Positions 8,324 to 16,216 of a DNA stretch of 33,091 nt are shown in pieces. The position numbers were made by a program, and so were the translations under genes. The stretch comes from Clostridium sp. UBA5530. Its GTDB lineage: Bacteria; Bacillota; Clostridia; Clostridiales; Clostridiaceae. The stretch spans positions 14,261 to 47,351 of the forward strand of contig DINW01000033.1 of NCBI GenBank assembly GCA_002423705.1. Direction: 5' to 3'. Below the pieces are notes generated by a model. It was not told where the DNA came from, did no database searches, and was given only the letters and a program-made list of their open reading frames with translations. Position 1 is the first letter of the stretch. Each line of letters begins with the position of its first letter.

Positions 8324-8360
8324 CAATTAAAAATTTAAAATGTTTAATTGAAATCCCCTT
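8324..8360 (-). promoter_or_regulatory. Ribosome site separated from the kinase start by a hairpin
   Basis: Minus strand order: AAGGGGA (8354-8360), a stem CAATTAAA (8343-8350) pairing with TTTAATTG (8324-8331) around an 11-nt loop, then AAAATT and the ATG at 8317. Folding the hairpin would bring the ribosome site to about 10 nt from the ATG. The stem is nearly all A-U and so marginal. Confidence 0.4.
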
Positions 8361-8411
8361 CTTTTTGATTTCTTTTATATTATATATATATCGTACATTT
8401 CTTCTCAATAT

Positions 8412-8485
8412 AAAACAAAAGTAAGAGATTTTTACCTTTTATCATATATTTTCATATGAATAGTAAAGTTCTTTACTTTTGTTTT
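8412..8485 (-). terminator. Probable terminator of the AI-2E-family gene
   Basis: A 13-bp outer stem AAAACAAAAGTAA (8412-8424) pairs with TTACTTTTGTTTT (8473-8485), and the palindrome GTAAAG-TT-CTTTAC (8463-8476) overlaps the right arm. It lies just past the permease stop on the minus strand and is followed there by T-rich sequence. Confidence 0.5.
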
Positions 8486-8497
8486 TTAACCCTTAGG

Positions 8498-9616
8498 CTA
8501 TTTATTATCTAAATCCATATTTTTTATATTTTTATCTATAATTTCATCCATGTAAATTTTTATAACTGCCATGAAGGGAACTGATAATATCATCCCTACT
8601 GGTCCATAAAATCCACCGCCTATGGTGACAGCTAAAATAACTAAAAATGGGTGGAGTCCAACCTTTCCCCCTATAAGTTTAGGATCTAAATACCATCCAT
8701 CAAATTGCTGCAATAAGAATAGGAATATAAGTACTATTAATGCTTTTACAGGATTTATAAACATATTTATTCCAAAGGCAACTACCATTCCTATAAAGGG
8801 CCCGAAGTAAGGTATCATATTGGTGATGCCCACAACTACAGATAACAAAAGGGCATATGGAATCTTCATTACGGTCATTCCTACAAAGGACATAACCGCT
8901 ATTATAAGGGAGTCTAACGCTTTAGTTCCTATGTATAATCCAACCATTTTATTTATGTTATTTATTAGATTTATGAATTTTTGTCCATTTTTCTTTTTTA
9001 AAGTCATATATATAAACGTCTTACCAAAGCTTTGAAACTTTTCTTTATCCGCAAGAACATATATGGAAATTATGAATCCAAAAACCCACTTAATAAAGTT
9101 ACTAGTAAAAGAAACCAAATTACTTGCAAAGGAATTTAATGTTGCTACTAAAAGTTCGCTTCCTTTAGAAGTTATAAATCCTATAGAATCAGAATAATTT
9201 GTAGAACTTAAAAGCTCTTGTATTCTGGGTTCTGCTAATATTTCCATAACTTTATTTTGAACTATATATGCATAATGAGGTATCTGGGTAGCTATATCCA
9301 TTATACTATCCACAATTTTAGGTATCATGGATGTGATTGCTATTGCTAAAATTCCTAATATTATTGCATAAGTTAAAAGTATACTTATCCACCTCTTAAT
9401 CTTAAATCTTTTTTCAAATACCTTCATAAGAGGATTTAATATGTATGCTATTATCAATGCATATATAAAAGGCATAAAAATATTTATGGTTTTTCCAACT
9501 ATACCAAAGAAATAATTATAATTATCTATAATTCTAATCAAGATATAGGCAGCTACTACCCCTATGATTATGTCCATATACTTTAATATTCTTTCTATAA
9601 CCTTCAAAAATTCCAC
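8498..9616 (-). CDS. AI-2E family transporter (PerM-like permease)
   Basis: A 372-aa integral membrane protein of the AI-2E/PerM family (PF01594): paired N-terminal spans, a central amphipathic region, and C-terminal spans with the conserved GITNMIPYFGPFIG and DPKLIGGKVGLHPFLVI blocks. The family is named for autoinducer-2 export in one member, but others are ion antiporters, so the substrate is open. The start is a GTG at 9616 with only a weak ribosome site (AAATGGA) just upstream. Terminators lie on both sides, so it is probably transcribed alone. Confidence 0.88.
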   Translation of the reverse strand: MEFLKVIERILKYMDIIIGVVAAYILIRIIDNYNYFFGIVGKTINIFMPFIYALIIAYILNPLMKVFEKRFKIKRWISILLTYAIILGILAIAITSMIPKIVDSIMDIATQIPHYAYIVQNKVMEILAEPRIQELLSSTNYSDSIGFITSKGSELLVATLNSFASNLVSFTSNFIKWVFGFIISIYVLADKEKFQSFGKTFIYMTLKKKNGQKFINLINNINKMVGLYIGTKALDSLIIAVMSFVGMTVMKIPYALLLSVVVGITNMIPYFGPFIGMVVAFGINMFINPVKALIVLIFLFLLQQFDGWYLDPKLIGGKVGLHPFLVILAVTIGGGFYGPVGMILSVPFMAVIKIYMDEIIDKNIKNMDLDNK

Positions 9617-9748
9617 TCCATTTCTTTTTATAATTATTCATCTCATAGGTACTCCATCATTTCATCTAGGGATAACAAAGGATAGAGCATAGATAAATTT
9701 AATTGAGATTCACTTAATACTTATTATATCAGTTTATTTCATGAAAAA

Positions 9749-9798
9749 ATACTGGAGTATAGTCGAATTTTATACTTACTTCGTCTACACTCCAGTAT
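9749..9798 (-). terminator. Strong terminator of the ECF sigma operon
   Basis: ATACTGGAGT (9749-9758) pairs with ACTCCAGTAT (9789-9798), and the stem continues through TAG/CTA and CGAA/TTCG with single mismatches. On the minus strand it runs into ATTTTTTCAT. It lies 20 nt after the last gene of the operon. Confidence 0.85.
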
Positions 9799-9818
9799 CC
9801 ATAGTTTTTTAACTTATA

Positions 9819-10337
9819 TTAATTTTCATGTTGTTGTTCTGTGGATTGAGATGAACTATTTTCTACATTTTTAGGATTACTTTTGAATAATATATATATT
9901 CCTAGTATTATAAAGGCTGATGGTCCTACATAGCTTCTAAATCTATAATCCCAAAATCTAAATATTGAGAAGTCGTTCATAACACTTCTTGCTAATGCAA
10001 AAGTTCCTAAAACTATAAGAGCTATTCCTATATACTTTTTATATCTTTTATCTATTATTATGGTTTCTAAGGTTTCTTGTCCTATTACAACATTATCTTC
10101 TATATATTCCCCTTCATTAATCCTCTTATATATGTCAAAGGTTTTAAAGAAACTGTAAAACCAAACTGGCAGTATAACTATTGGTGTCAAAAATCCCATG
10201 TAAAGTATATCTGGAACCTGTATTCCCAAAATAAATATAATAAAAATACTTATTCCCTTCTTAATCAATCCGTTATACATAAATCCTACTCCAGGTATGC
10301 ATGCAAATATAAAGTTTAAAAATGCGCTTCTTTTCAC
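9819..10337 (-). CDS. Multi-span membrane protein of unknown function
   Basis: A 172-aa protein. The N-terminal part (FIFACIPGVGFMYNGLIKKG, then a long hydrophobic stretch) resembles TM2-type domains with their Gly-Gly-like turn, followed by a charged linker (residues 75-100) and two more spans. The C-tail is polar and Ser/Gln-rich. The start is a GTG with AGGAGG 9 nt upstream. It is the last gene of the ECF sigma operon, 56 nt after the small membrane protein gene and directly before the operon terminator. It is possibly an envelope component of that response. No motif gives a firm function. Confidence 0.65.
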   Translation of the reverse strand: MKRSAFLNFIFACIPGVGFMYNGLIKKGISIFIIFILGIQVPDILYMGFLTPIVILPVWFYSFFKTFDIYKRINEGEYIEDNVVIGQETLETIIIDKRYKKYIGIALIVLGTFALARSVMNDFSIFRFWDYRFRSYVGPSAFIILGIYILFKSNPKNVENSSSQSTEQQHEN

Positions 10338-10393
10338 TTCTATAATCCTCCTATTTTTTTAAATCTTTTTGTTTCTTAATTCTTTAAGTGATC

Positions 10394-10702
10394 TTATCTG
10401 AAAATTTGATTGAAATTCAAGGCTATATTCTTTAATAGAAATAATATATCATTAAATCTGCTACCAAATAAATTTATTACAATTAAAGCTACTCCACTGG
10501 TTAAAAAGGTCAAACCTATTGTTTTATTATAGAAAAAGACTCTTTCCTTCATATCATTACTTTGTTGTTTTGCCATATTGATTTCACTAATTCTGTTTTG
10601 ACTTTGAATCCTCTCCATCAAAGCAGAGTTATATTCAATGCTTGTTCTCATATTTCCACAATCTCGCAATACATTATCTAAATAGTCAAATTCTTCTTCC
10701 AT
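10394..10702 (-). CDS. Small single-span protein, candidate anti-sigma factor
   Basis: A 102-aa protein: an acidic, helical N-terminal half of about 70 aa, a hydrophobic span at about 63-80, and a short amphipathic tail. It starts inside the sigma factor gene (25-bp overlap) behind its own AGGAGG with 7-nt spacing, so it is a real gene rather than a frameshift product. Membrane proteins encoded just after an ECF sigma factor usually hold it inactive. It lacks the HxxxCxxC zinc motif of ZAS anti-sigmas, and I recognise no family, so the role is inferred from position. Confidence 0.6.
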   Translation of the reverse strand: MEEEFDYLDNVLRDCGNMRTSIEYNSALMERIQSQNRISEINMAKQQSNDMKERVFFYNKTIGLTFLTSGVALIVINLFGSRFNDILFLLKNIALNFNQIFR

Positions 10703-11220
10703 AGTAAGACCTCCTCTCTTTGAAGTTTATCTCTTAACATATTTTTTCCCCTATAAATTCTGCCTTCTATGGCTCTTTCGGTAACATCTAATACCTTTGA
10801 TATTTCTTTATAGCTAAGTCCTATATAGTAATGAAGTACTAAGGGAGTTTTTAAATCCTTAGGCAATTCCTTGATACACTGTCTTATATAGCTCTTTTCG
10901 TCTAGATTTTCTTCCTTGGATGGCTCCGTGGCCATAGTATCGTGAATAAATTCCTTTATGGTCCTTTTTCTTTTATAACTTAAACACTTATTCACTGCAA
11001 TCTTATAAACATATGTTTTTAAGGAACTATCTCCTCTAAAAGTAGCTATATTCTTATATATAGATATAAATACCTCTTGAGACATATCCTCCGCCTCACC
11101 AATATCTTTTGTGTAAGAAAAGCAGAGCGAAAAGAGCTTGTTTTTATATTCATTAACGAAGATTTCAAAGGCCTCTGTATCTTTATTTTGTAATTTTTTT
11201 ATTAGCTCTGCCTCTTCCAA
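10678..11220 (-). CDS. ECF-type RNA polymerase sigma factor
   Basis: A 180-aa protein with region 2 (residues about 10-75; LFSLCFSYTKDIGEAEDMSQEVFISIYKN carries the -10-binding helices) and region 4 (about 115-165; YYIGLSYKEISKVLDVTERAIEGRIYRGKNML, the -35-binding HTH). The linker is short, with no regions 1 or 3, as in ECF/group 4 factors. The start is TTG with GGAG in the end of the preceding DUF4097 gene. It is co-transcribed with that gene (6-nt gap) and with a candidate anti-sigma (overlap). The promoter upstream of the operon looks ECF-like, suggesting autoregulation. Confidence 0.92.
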   Translation of the reverse strand: MEEAELIKKLQNKDTEAFEIFVNEYKNKLFSLCFSYTKDIGEAEDMSQEVFISIYKNIATFRGDSSLKTYVYKIAVNKCLSYKRKRTIKEFIHDTMATEPSKEENLDEKSYIRQCIKELPKDLKTPLVLHYYIGLSYKEISKVLDVTERAIEGRIYRGKNMLRDKLQREEVLLWKKNLTI

Positions 11221-11226
11221 TTATCT

Positions 11227-12285
11227 TCACTCCCTTATGTTAACAGTTATATATCCAGTATTAGTAGATATATCTATATTTCCTTCTCCACTACCTATTA
11301 CCTTTTCTATATCATGAGTATTTCCTTGACCTTCATCATTTAACTTTATATTTCCATTATCAGTATGCAGCTTTAATGCTACATTACCCTTCTCACTGTT
11401 CAGATTTATGGCACCCATTTTGCTTCTGACTTTTATATTTTGATTTACTTTGTTGTCTATATTTATAGCACCGTTTATATTATCAATATTTACCTTTGGG
11501 GTTTCTCCTAAAATTTTTATTTTTCCATTGGCGTTTTCTACATTTATATTTTCACAGTCCTTAACGGTAATAGCTCCATTAGCATTTTTAATTAGAGCTT
11601 CTTTTAAATTAGCAATGTCTATATAGGTATTCTTAGATTCTATATATACCTTCATATTATTTAGCTTATCATTATTTGATATCTTTCCATTGTCTATAAA
11701 TAAATTTATACTTCCTCTATTAGGTACATACAGAGTCCCATCCACTCCCTTTATATCATACTTGCTAAAGTCTAAAATTAATTCATTATCTCCATCCTGA
11801 AATAAGCTTTGAAAATCGGTCCTTACATCTCCATTTTTTAAATATGCATAGCCCTGAAAGGTTATCATATTGTCTTCTGCAGGTTTTACTTCTATATGTC
11901 CATTGTTGGCCTTAAAAGTAAAGGTTTCTTTATTCCAAGATTTAGATATACCGCAGGATACCTTATTGCCCTTATAATATCCAATTGAATTTTCTATATA
12001 CTGACCTATGGAGCTAAAATCTACATTCCTTGTAAAAGACCATATTCCATCTGCTAGGAAAAACATAATTATTACAAAGATAATTAAAAAATTAAATTTT
12101 CCCTTCTCACTATTTTCTTTTTTACAACAAGATACATACAGAAATTCCAGTCCCAACATTATAAGTAGTGCTGGCCAGCATCTAAATATTCTATATCCTA
12201 AAGCTTCATTGAACTGAGATATAAGCAATGCAACACCCAAAAATATAAAGGAGCTTGCTGTAGTTATAGTTCCTATTTTCCTCAT
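11227..12285 (-). CDS. DUF4097-type beta-strand repeat membrane protein
   Basis: About 352 aa. Three hydrophobic spans (about 9-25, 33-52 and 64-82) resemble the LiaI/LiaF-type membrane region. From about 120 to the end comes a DUF4097 beta-helix of short repeating strands with Asn/Gly turns (NANGAITVKDCENINVENANGKIKI pattern). DUF4097 proteins accompany envelope-stress regulators. The start is ATG at 12285 with AGGAGG 7 nt upstream; the longer in-frame ATG at 12312 lies before that site. It is first in the sigma operon, so it is probably both a target and a sensor of the envelope response, which is inference. Confidence 0.8.
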   Translation of the reverse strand: MRKIGTITTASSFIFLGVALLISQFNEALGYRIFRCWPALLIMLGLEFLYVSCCKKENSEKGKFNFLIIFVIIMFFLADGIWSFTRNVDFSSIGQYIENSIGYYKGNKVSCGISKSWNKETFTFKANNGHIEVKPAEDNMITFQGYAYLKNGDVRTDFQSLFQDGDNELILDFSKYDIKGVDGTLYVPNRGSINLFIDNGKISNNDKLNNMKVYIESKNTYIDIANLKEALIKNANGAITVKDCENINVENANGKIKILGETPKVNIDNINGAINIDNKVNQNIKVRSKMGAINLNSEKGNVALKLHTDNGNIKLNDEGQGNTHDIEKVIGSGEGNIDISTNTGYITVNIRE

Positions 12286-12316
12286 TTTATAGCCTCCTAA
12301 AGTTCTTTTCATTATA

Positions 12317-12345
12317 TTAGACGCATGAAATGAAGAAAACCCACA
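12317..12345 (-). promoter_or_regulatory. ECF-like promoter of the sigma operon
   Basis: On the minus strand CGTCTAA (12317-12323), a typical ECF -10, lies 16 bp after TGTGGG (12340-12345). The 16-bp spacing fits ECF promoters, though the -35 is not the common TGAAAC. A TATAAT at 12311-12316 partly overlaps the same site but has no sigmaA -35. Confidence 0.5.
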
Positions 12346-12355
12346 GATTTTTTTT

Positions 12356-12631
12356 TTATTTTTTATTTTTTATATAATCTTCTATGGCCTTTTTTTCATT
12401 TACACTTACTATCTTCTTTATTATATGATCATAACCATTAACTCCATGAGGTATTAAACAATTGCTACAATCTTTTATTCCATTAACCATCTTATTATTT
12501 CCTCCACAATCCTCTAAAAAATACAAAGGACAATAGCAAAATAAACAATTGAACTCCTCTAAATTATTAACCTTATGGCAAGGAAAATACTGACACTCCT
12601 TGTTTGAAAAAAATCTATAACTATTTTCCAT
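12356..12631 (-). CDS. Cysteine-rich small-domain protein (PF04071-like)
   Basis: A 91-aa protein. Nine cysteines lie within residues 13-58, including FPCHK, CLFCYCPL, EDCGGN and CSNCLIPHG, which match the cysteine-rich small domain (PF04071). That domain is found alone or fused to cobalamin-pathway proteins and is thought to bind metal. The C-terminal 30 aa are helical and lysine-rich. The gene stands alone, upstream of the ECF operon on the same strand and divergent from an MFS gene. Function is not established. Confidence 0.8.
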   Translation of the reverse strand: MENSYRFFSNKECQYFPCHKVNNLEEFNCLFCYCPLYFLEDCGGNNKMVNGIKDCSNCLIPHGVNGYDHIIKKIVSVNEKKAIEDYIKNKK

Positions 12632-12785
12632 TTTTAATCATCCACCCTTCAATTAATAGTTGAAACTTATTTATTTTCATTTTTAAACATCTATTTTAAA
12701 TATATCCTAGATAATTCCCTTAGTCAAAATCTGTTATGAATAAATATGAATCTATTACTATGGTTTCCCCTATTTTTTTTTATGT

Positions 12786-12794
12786 TGCTATAAT
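12786..12794 (+). promoter_or_regulatory. Extended -10 promoter of the MFS gene
   Basis: TGCTATAAT matches TGnTATAAT exactly, 38 nt before the ATG at 12833. The ribosome site AAAGGTGGGA lies between them. Confidence 0.6.
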
Positions 12795-12832
12795 GATTAT
12801 TGGGGTATTAATTTGAAAAGGTGGGATAGCTT

Positions 12833-14074
12833 ATGACTATAACAAACAAATTTAAAATGTTTTCTAAAAATGCTAATTTATATCTTCTCGCCATAGTATT
12901 TTTCTACATATCTATGGGTTCTTTTAGTATGCTTCAAGGCATATATGTAAAAGAAATCAATATTGATGAAAGCTTCTTAGGCCTTATTTTAAGTGCTAAG
13001 ACCTTGGCTATTGCTGTCGCTTCTATTCCTTGTGCCATGATTGTTAATAAGATAGGTAGAAAAAAGGGGCTCTTTATTACTATGCTCATGGTACCTCTTT
13101 GCAATATATTTCAGGCTATATTCATAAATAGATGGGTAATATTATTTCTAGCTCTAATTCAAGGAGCTGCTCAAGGTTTCTTACTTGTTTCTGAAGGTCC
13201 ATTTTTTATGGATAATAGTACTCCTAAATATAGAATCAAACTGTTCAGCTATGCTTTCGCTATGAATGTATTTTCAACTATGTTTGGATATTTTATCTTC
13301 GGTCATATATCTAATGGTTTGGGAAATGCTTTAGGATTTGTTACAGGGTTAAAATACTCCATAATAATTTCTGGATTAATAGGATTAATTTCCTGTCTTA
13401 TAATATTAAGAATACATGAAGATAAGTCTACCATGACAAAGGTAAGCACAAATTTTCTAAAAGATATGGGAAATATACTAAGAAAGCCTTACCCAATAAA
13501 GCTTTTTATATATAATCTTTTAATAGGCTTCGGTGCCGGTCTTGTAGTTCCTTATTTTAATGTATATTTGAAATACAAAGTTCATGCTTCCACAAGTCAG
13601 ATAGGGGTTATTATGTCTTTAGCTCAAGGTGCCATGGGAATTGGAGGCCTTATAACCCCACATATGGCTGCTAAATTCGGAAAAGTAAAAACCATAATCA
13701 TATGCCAAGTATTATCAATACCATTTCTTATGCTCATAGCTTTGCCCCCCAATCTGATGATTGTTGCTACTGCAATGTTTATGAGAAACGGCCTTATGAA
13801 TATGTCTGGTCCTGTGGTAAATAATATGGCTATGGAACTTATAGAACCTTCTGAAAGATCCATATTTGCCAGTATTAATGGTATATCAAACAACCTTTCT
13901 CGAGCCTTTAGTGCTATGGTAGGTGGATTCATAATGAATGTTTTACCCAATGGCTATGAAGTACCTTATTTTATAACAGCCATAACATACATAATAGCAA
14001 CACTGTTCTTCTACAGAGCTTTTCGTGGAATAGACGATAAAAATAAGTCTAAAAAGTCTTATGGTAAAAGCTAA
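12833..14074 (+). CDS. MFS transporter
   Basis: A 413-aa protein with 12 predicted spans in two halves joined by a charged loop at about residue 195-220. The MFS motif A is visible between spans 2 and 3 (NKIGRKKG), and a weaker counterpart lies in the second half (AAKFGKVK). Length and layout suit a drug/H+ antiporter or sugar-type exporter. Nothing identifies the substrate. It is monocistronic, with its own extended -10 promoter and a strong terminator. Confidence 0.88.
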   Translation: MTITNKFKMFSKNANLYLLAIVFFYISMGSFSMLQGIYVKEINIDESFLGLILSAKTLAIAVASIPCAMIVNKIGRKKGLFITMLMVPLCNIFQAIFINRWVILFLALIQGAAQGFLLVSEGPFFMDNSTPKYRIKLFSYAFAMNVFSTMFGYFIFGHISNGLGNALGFVTGLKYSIIISGLIGLISCLIILRIHEDKSTMTKVSTNFLKDMGNILRKPYPIKLFIYNLLIGFGAGLVVPYFNVYLKYKVHASTSQIGVIMSLAQGAMGIGGLITPHMAAKFGKVKTIIICQVLSIPFLMLIALPPNLMIVATAMFMRNGLMNMSGPVVNNMAMELIEPSERSIFASINGISNNLSRAFSAMVGGFIMNVLPNGYEVPYFITAITYIIATLFFYRAFRGIDDKNKSKKSYGKS

Positions 14075-14084
14075 TATTGTTCAG

Positions 14085-14131
14085 CTACTAAAGCCCTATC
14101 TTACTTGCGCCTTAAGATAGAGCTTTGGTAG
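14085..14131. terminator. Bidirectional terminator between the MFS and cyclase genes
   Basis: A stem of about 20 bp with two mismatches: CTACTAAAGC-C-CTATCTTA pairs with TTAAGATAG-A-GCTTTGGTAG around a short GC-containing loop. It lies between convergent genes. Confidence 0.75.
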
Positions 14132-14159
14132 TTTGCATATATGATAAGGAAATGCTGTT

Positions 14160-14783
14160 TTATTTTTCTATAATCACTACCCTAGCTGGAGCACCATCCC
14201 CATCCTTTATTTTTAAAGGCATAACTATGATATGGTAGGTTCCTTCATCAATGGAACTTAAATCTAACCCTTCTAATATAGGTATATCCCTTGATAAAAA
14301 AAGTTTATGCACTGATGCATCTTGGCTATAAAAGTCTTCTATAGAAACATAATCTATCCCTACCAAATCTATATCCTTTTCACATAGGAATCTTGTTGCT
14401 TCTTCAGTTAAAGCCACAAAATCACTGTGGAATATTTTATCTTTCCAATAGGAGGAATTGCATGTCTTAAATATAATTTTATCACCTTTAGAAATTGGTA
14501 AATCTTTTATAGCATCGTAGTCTATCATGGATTCTTCTATATAAAACACTTTACATTTGCCTATAAGCTTAGACATAGGTATATTGTCCACAGTATTACC
14601 CTGGGTAAAATAGTGTTTCGGTGCATCAATATGAGTACCACTATGACTTCCCATGGTTAGTTTCTTTAGATTATAGCCATCCTTATCTATGGAGCAGTAC
14701 TTTTGTGAATAAAATTTAGGATCTCCAGGGTAAATCACCATGTCTTCTTCTAATGTTAAAGTAACATCGTGATATATTATCAT
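14160..14783 (-). CDS. Cyclase-family hydrolase (kynurenine formamidase-like)
   Basis: A 207-aa metal-dependent hydrolase of the cyclase family (PF04199), recognised by HSGTHIDAPKH at residues 47-57, whose His and Asp residues bind the catalytic metal, and by the start pattern DVTLTLEEDMVIYPGDP. Known members open formyl-kynurenine, isatin or other cyclic amides. AGGAGG lies 8 nt before the ATG, and the gene begins 12 nt after the ABC ATPase gene. Being last in an importer operon, it probably acts on the imported compound. Tryptophan-pathway genes are absent here, so formamidase itself is not supported. Confidence 0.85.
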   Translation of the reverse strand: MIIYHDVTLTLEEDMVIYPGDPKFYSQKYCSIDKDGYNLKKLTMGSHSGTHIDAPKHYFTQGNTVDNIPMSKLIGKCKVFYIEESMIDYDAIKDLPISKGDKIIFKTCNSSYWKDKIFHSDFVALTEEATRFLCEKDIDLVGIDYVSIEDFYSQDASVHKLFLSRDIPILEGLDLSSIDEGTYHIIVMPLKIKDGDGAPARVVIIEK

Positions 14784-14795
14784 ATTAATTGCCTC

Positions 14796-15476
14796 CTATA
14801 ATAAACTTAATATCTTCTCTTTTATATCTGGTTGTTCCTTGGTTAAAACCTCTTTTACTTTTGTTGGTTTATTGCTAAGAATAACTATATTATCCCCTAA
14901 AGCTATAGCTTCATCTATATCATGGGTAATAAAAATTATGGACTTATGATTGCCTACCATAAGCTTTTTAAACAAATCATAGATATCATTCTTCATGGTA
15001 TTATCCAGAGATTTAAATGGCTCATCCATAAGCAAAATTTCTGAGGGATAAGCAAAGGCCCTGACTATGTTTACCCGTTGCTGCATACCTCCGCTTAAAG
15101 CAGCTGGATAATAGCTTTTGTATTCCTTTAATCCTACCAAACCCAAATAATAATTTACGTAGTTATCTAACTCTTTGGGTGGAATTTTTTCTTCAAGGAC
15201 AAAGGTTAGGTTATGATAAACATCTTCCCATGGAATAAGACTATGCTCTTGAAAAATGCAACTTATATTACTATGAGCAAAACCTTCCATTGTACCTTCA
15301 TAATCTTTTATGTTTCCCATAAGTATATTGAATATTGTAGTCTTGCCACAACCTGATGGTCCTAAAATAGCGGTAACTTTACTTTTGGGAAATTCCAAGG
15401 TTATATTATCCAATACCTTCAAATTTTCAAAGGATTTTTTTAAGTTTTTTATACTATAACTCTTTAATTTTTCCAT
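14796..15476 (-). CDS. ABC importer ATP-binding protein (nitrate/sulfonate/taurine type)
   Basis: A 226-aa ATPase with Walker A GPSGCGKT (39-46), Q-loop FQEHSLIPW (75-83), signature LSGGMQQR (127-134), Walker B ILLMDEP (147-153) and H-loop ITHDIDEA. The LIPW sequence after the Q-loop and the overall length match the SsuB/TauB/ThiZ group. Its start overlaps the permease gene by 13 bp. The three importer genes and the cyclase form one operon. Confidence 0.9.
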   Translation of the reverse strand: MEKLKSYSIKNLKKSFENLKVLDNITLEFPKSKVTAILGPSGCGKTTIFNILMGNIKDYEGTMEGFAHSNISCIFQEHSLIPWEDVYHNLTFVLEEKIPPKELDNYVNYYLGLVGLKEYKSYYPAALSGGMQQRVNIVRAFAYPSEILLMDEPFKSLDNTMKNDIYDLFKKLMVGNHKSIIFITHDIDEAIALGDNIVILSNKPTKVKEVLTKEQPDIKEKILSLL

Positions 15477-16216
15477 TGTAATGTCCTTTTCATTATGATT
15501 TTTGTAATAGCTTCAAATAAAGAGGTTATTATGACAACTATTATTATCCATGCAAAAACCCCAGGAGTATTTAAATACACTTTTTCTAGATTCATACTTC
15601 CACCTATAGAATATGTAGGCTGCCCTAATACCTCCCCAGCAATTATAACCTTAAGTAATAGTCCCATTGCAGAAGGCACCAATGGCATAATGCCATTTAT
15701 CATAGAAGGCATATATATTTTCTTAATCATGTTCTTAGTGGACACCTTATATACATGGGCCATATTCAATATATTTTTGTTAATATCTCTTAAGGCTCCT
15801 ATAAATCCCTCATAAAGTATAGGAAATACCACTATAAATCCTATAAGTATTGGAGCTTTGTCATTGGAAAGCCATATAAGAGCTATTATAACGATGCCCA
15901 TGGTTGGCACTGATTTTAGCAAAGATACTATAGGTATCATAAAATTATATATAAAATTGTTTATTCTACTTAATATTGCCATTATCAAGCTGGCTGTTAA
16001 GGTTATTAGAAATGCTATTATGAATCTTCTTAGGGATGAAGCTATTATAAGTATAAAATCTCCTTCATAAAGAATTTCCTTCAATGCTTTTAATGTGCTA
16101 TAAATGGAAGGAATTATGATATCATCATAATTCCTTCCTAAAATTGTCCAAAGACCCAAAATAATAACTATAGCTATTATTATATATTTATTATTTTTGT
16201 AAATATAATCCTTCAT
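15464..16216 (-). CDS. ABC importer permease (nitrate/sulfonate/taurine type)
   Basis: A 250-aa protein with about six spans and the permease EAA-like loop (ALRDINKNILNMAHVYKVSTKNMIKKIYMPSM, about 140-172) that docks on the ATPase. An N-terminal span precedes the BPD_transp_1 domain, as in SsuC and TauC. It overlaps the binding-protein gene by 26 bp and the ATPase gene by 13 bp. Confidence 0.9.
   Translation of the reverse strand: MKDYIYKNNKYIIIAIVIILGLWTILGRNYDDIIIPSIYSTLKALKEILYEGDFILIIASSLRRFIIAFLITLTASLIMAILSRINNFIYNFMIPIVSLLKSVPTMGIVIIALIWLSNDKAPILIGFIVVFPILYEGFIGALRDINKNILNMAHVYKVSTKNMIKKIYMPSMINGIMPLVPSAMGLLLKVIIAGEVLGQPTYSIGGSMNLEKVYLNTPGVFAWIIIVVIITSLFEAITKIIMKRTLQWKN

Noticed and set aside
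10678..10702. Sigma-factor and downstream frames as one frameshifted gene
   Set aside because: The sigma protein has normal length and a full region 4, and the second frame has its own AGGAGG and ATG.
14160..14783. Kynurenine formamidase
   Set aside because: Only the family motif supports it; no tryptophan-degradation genes are near.
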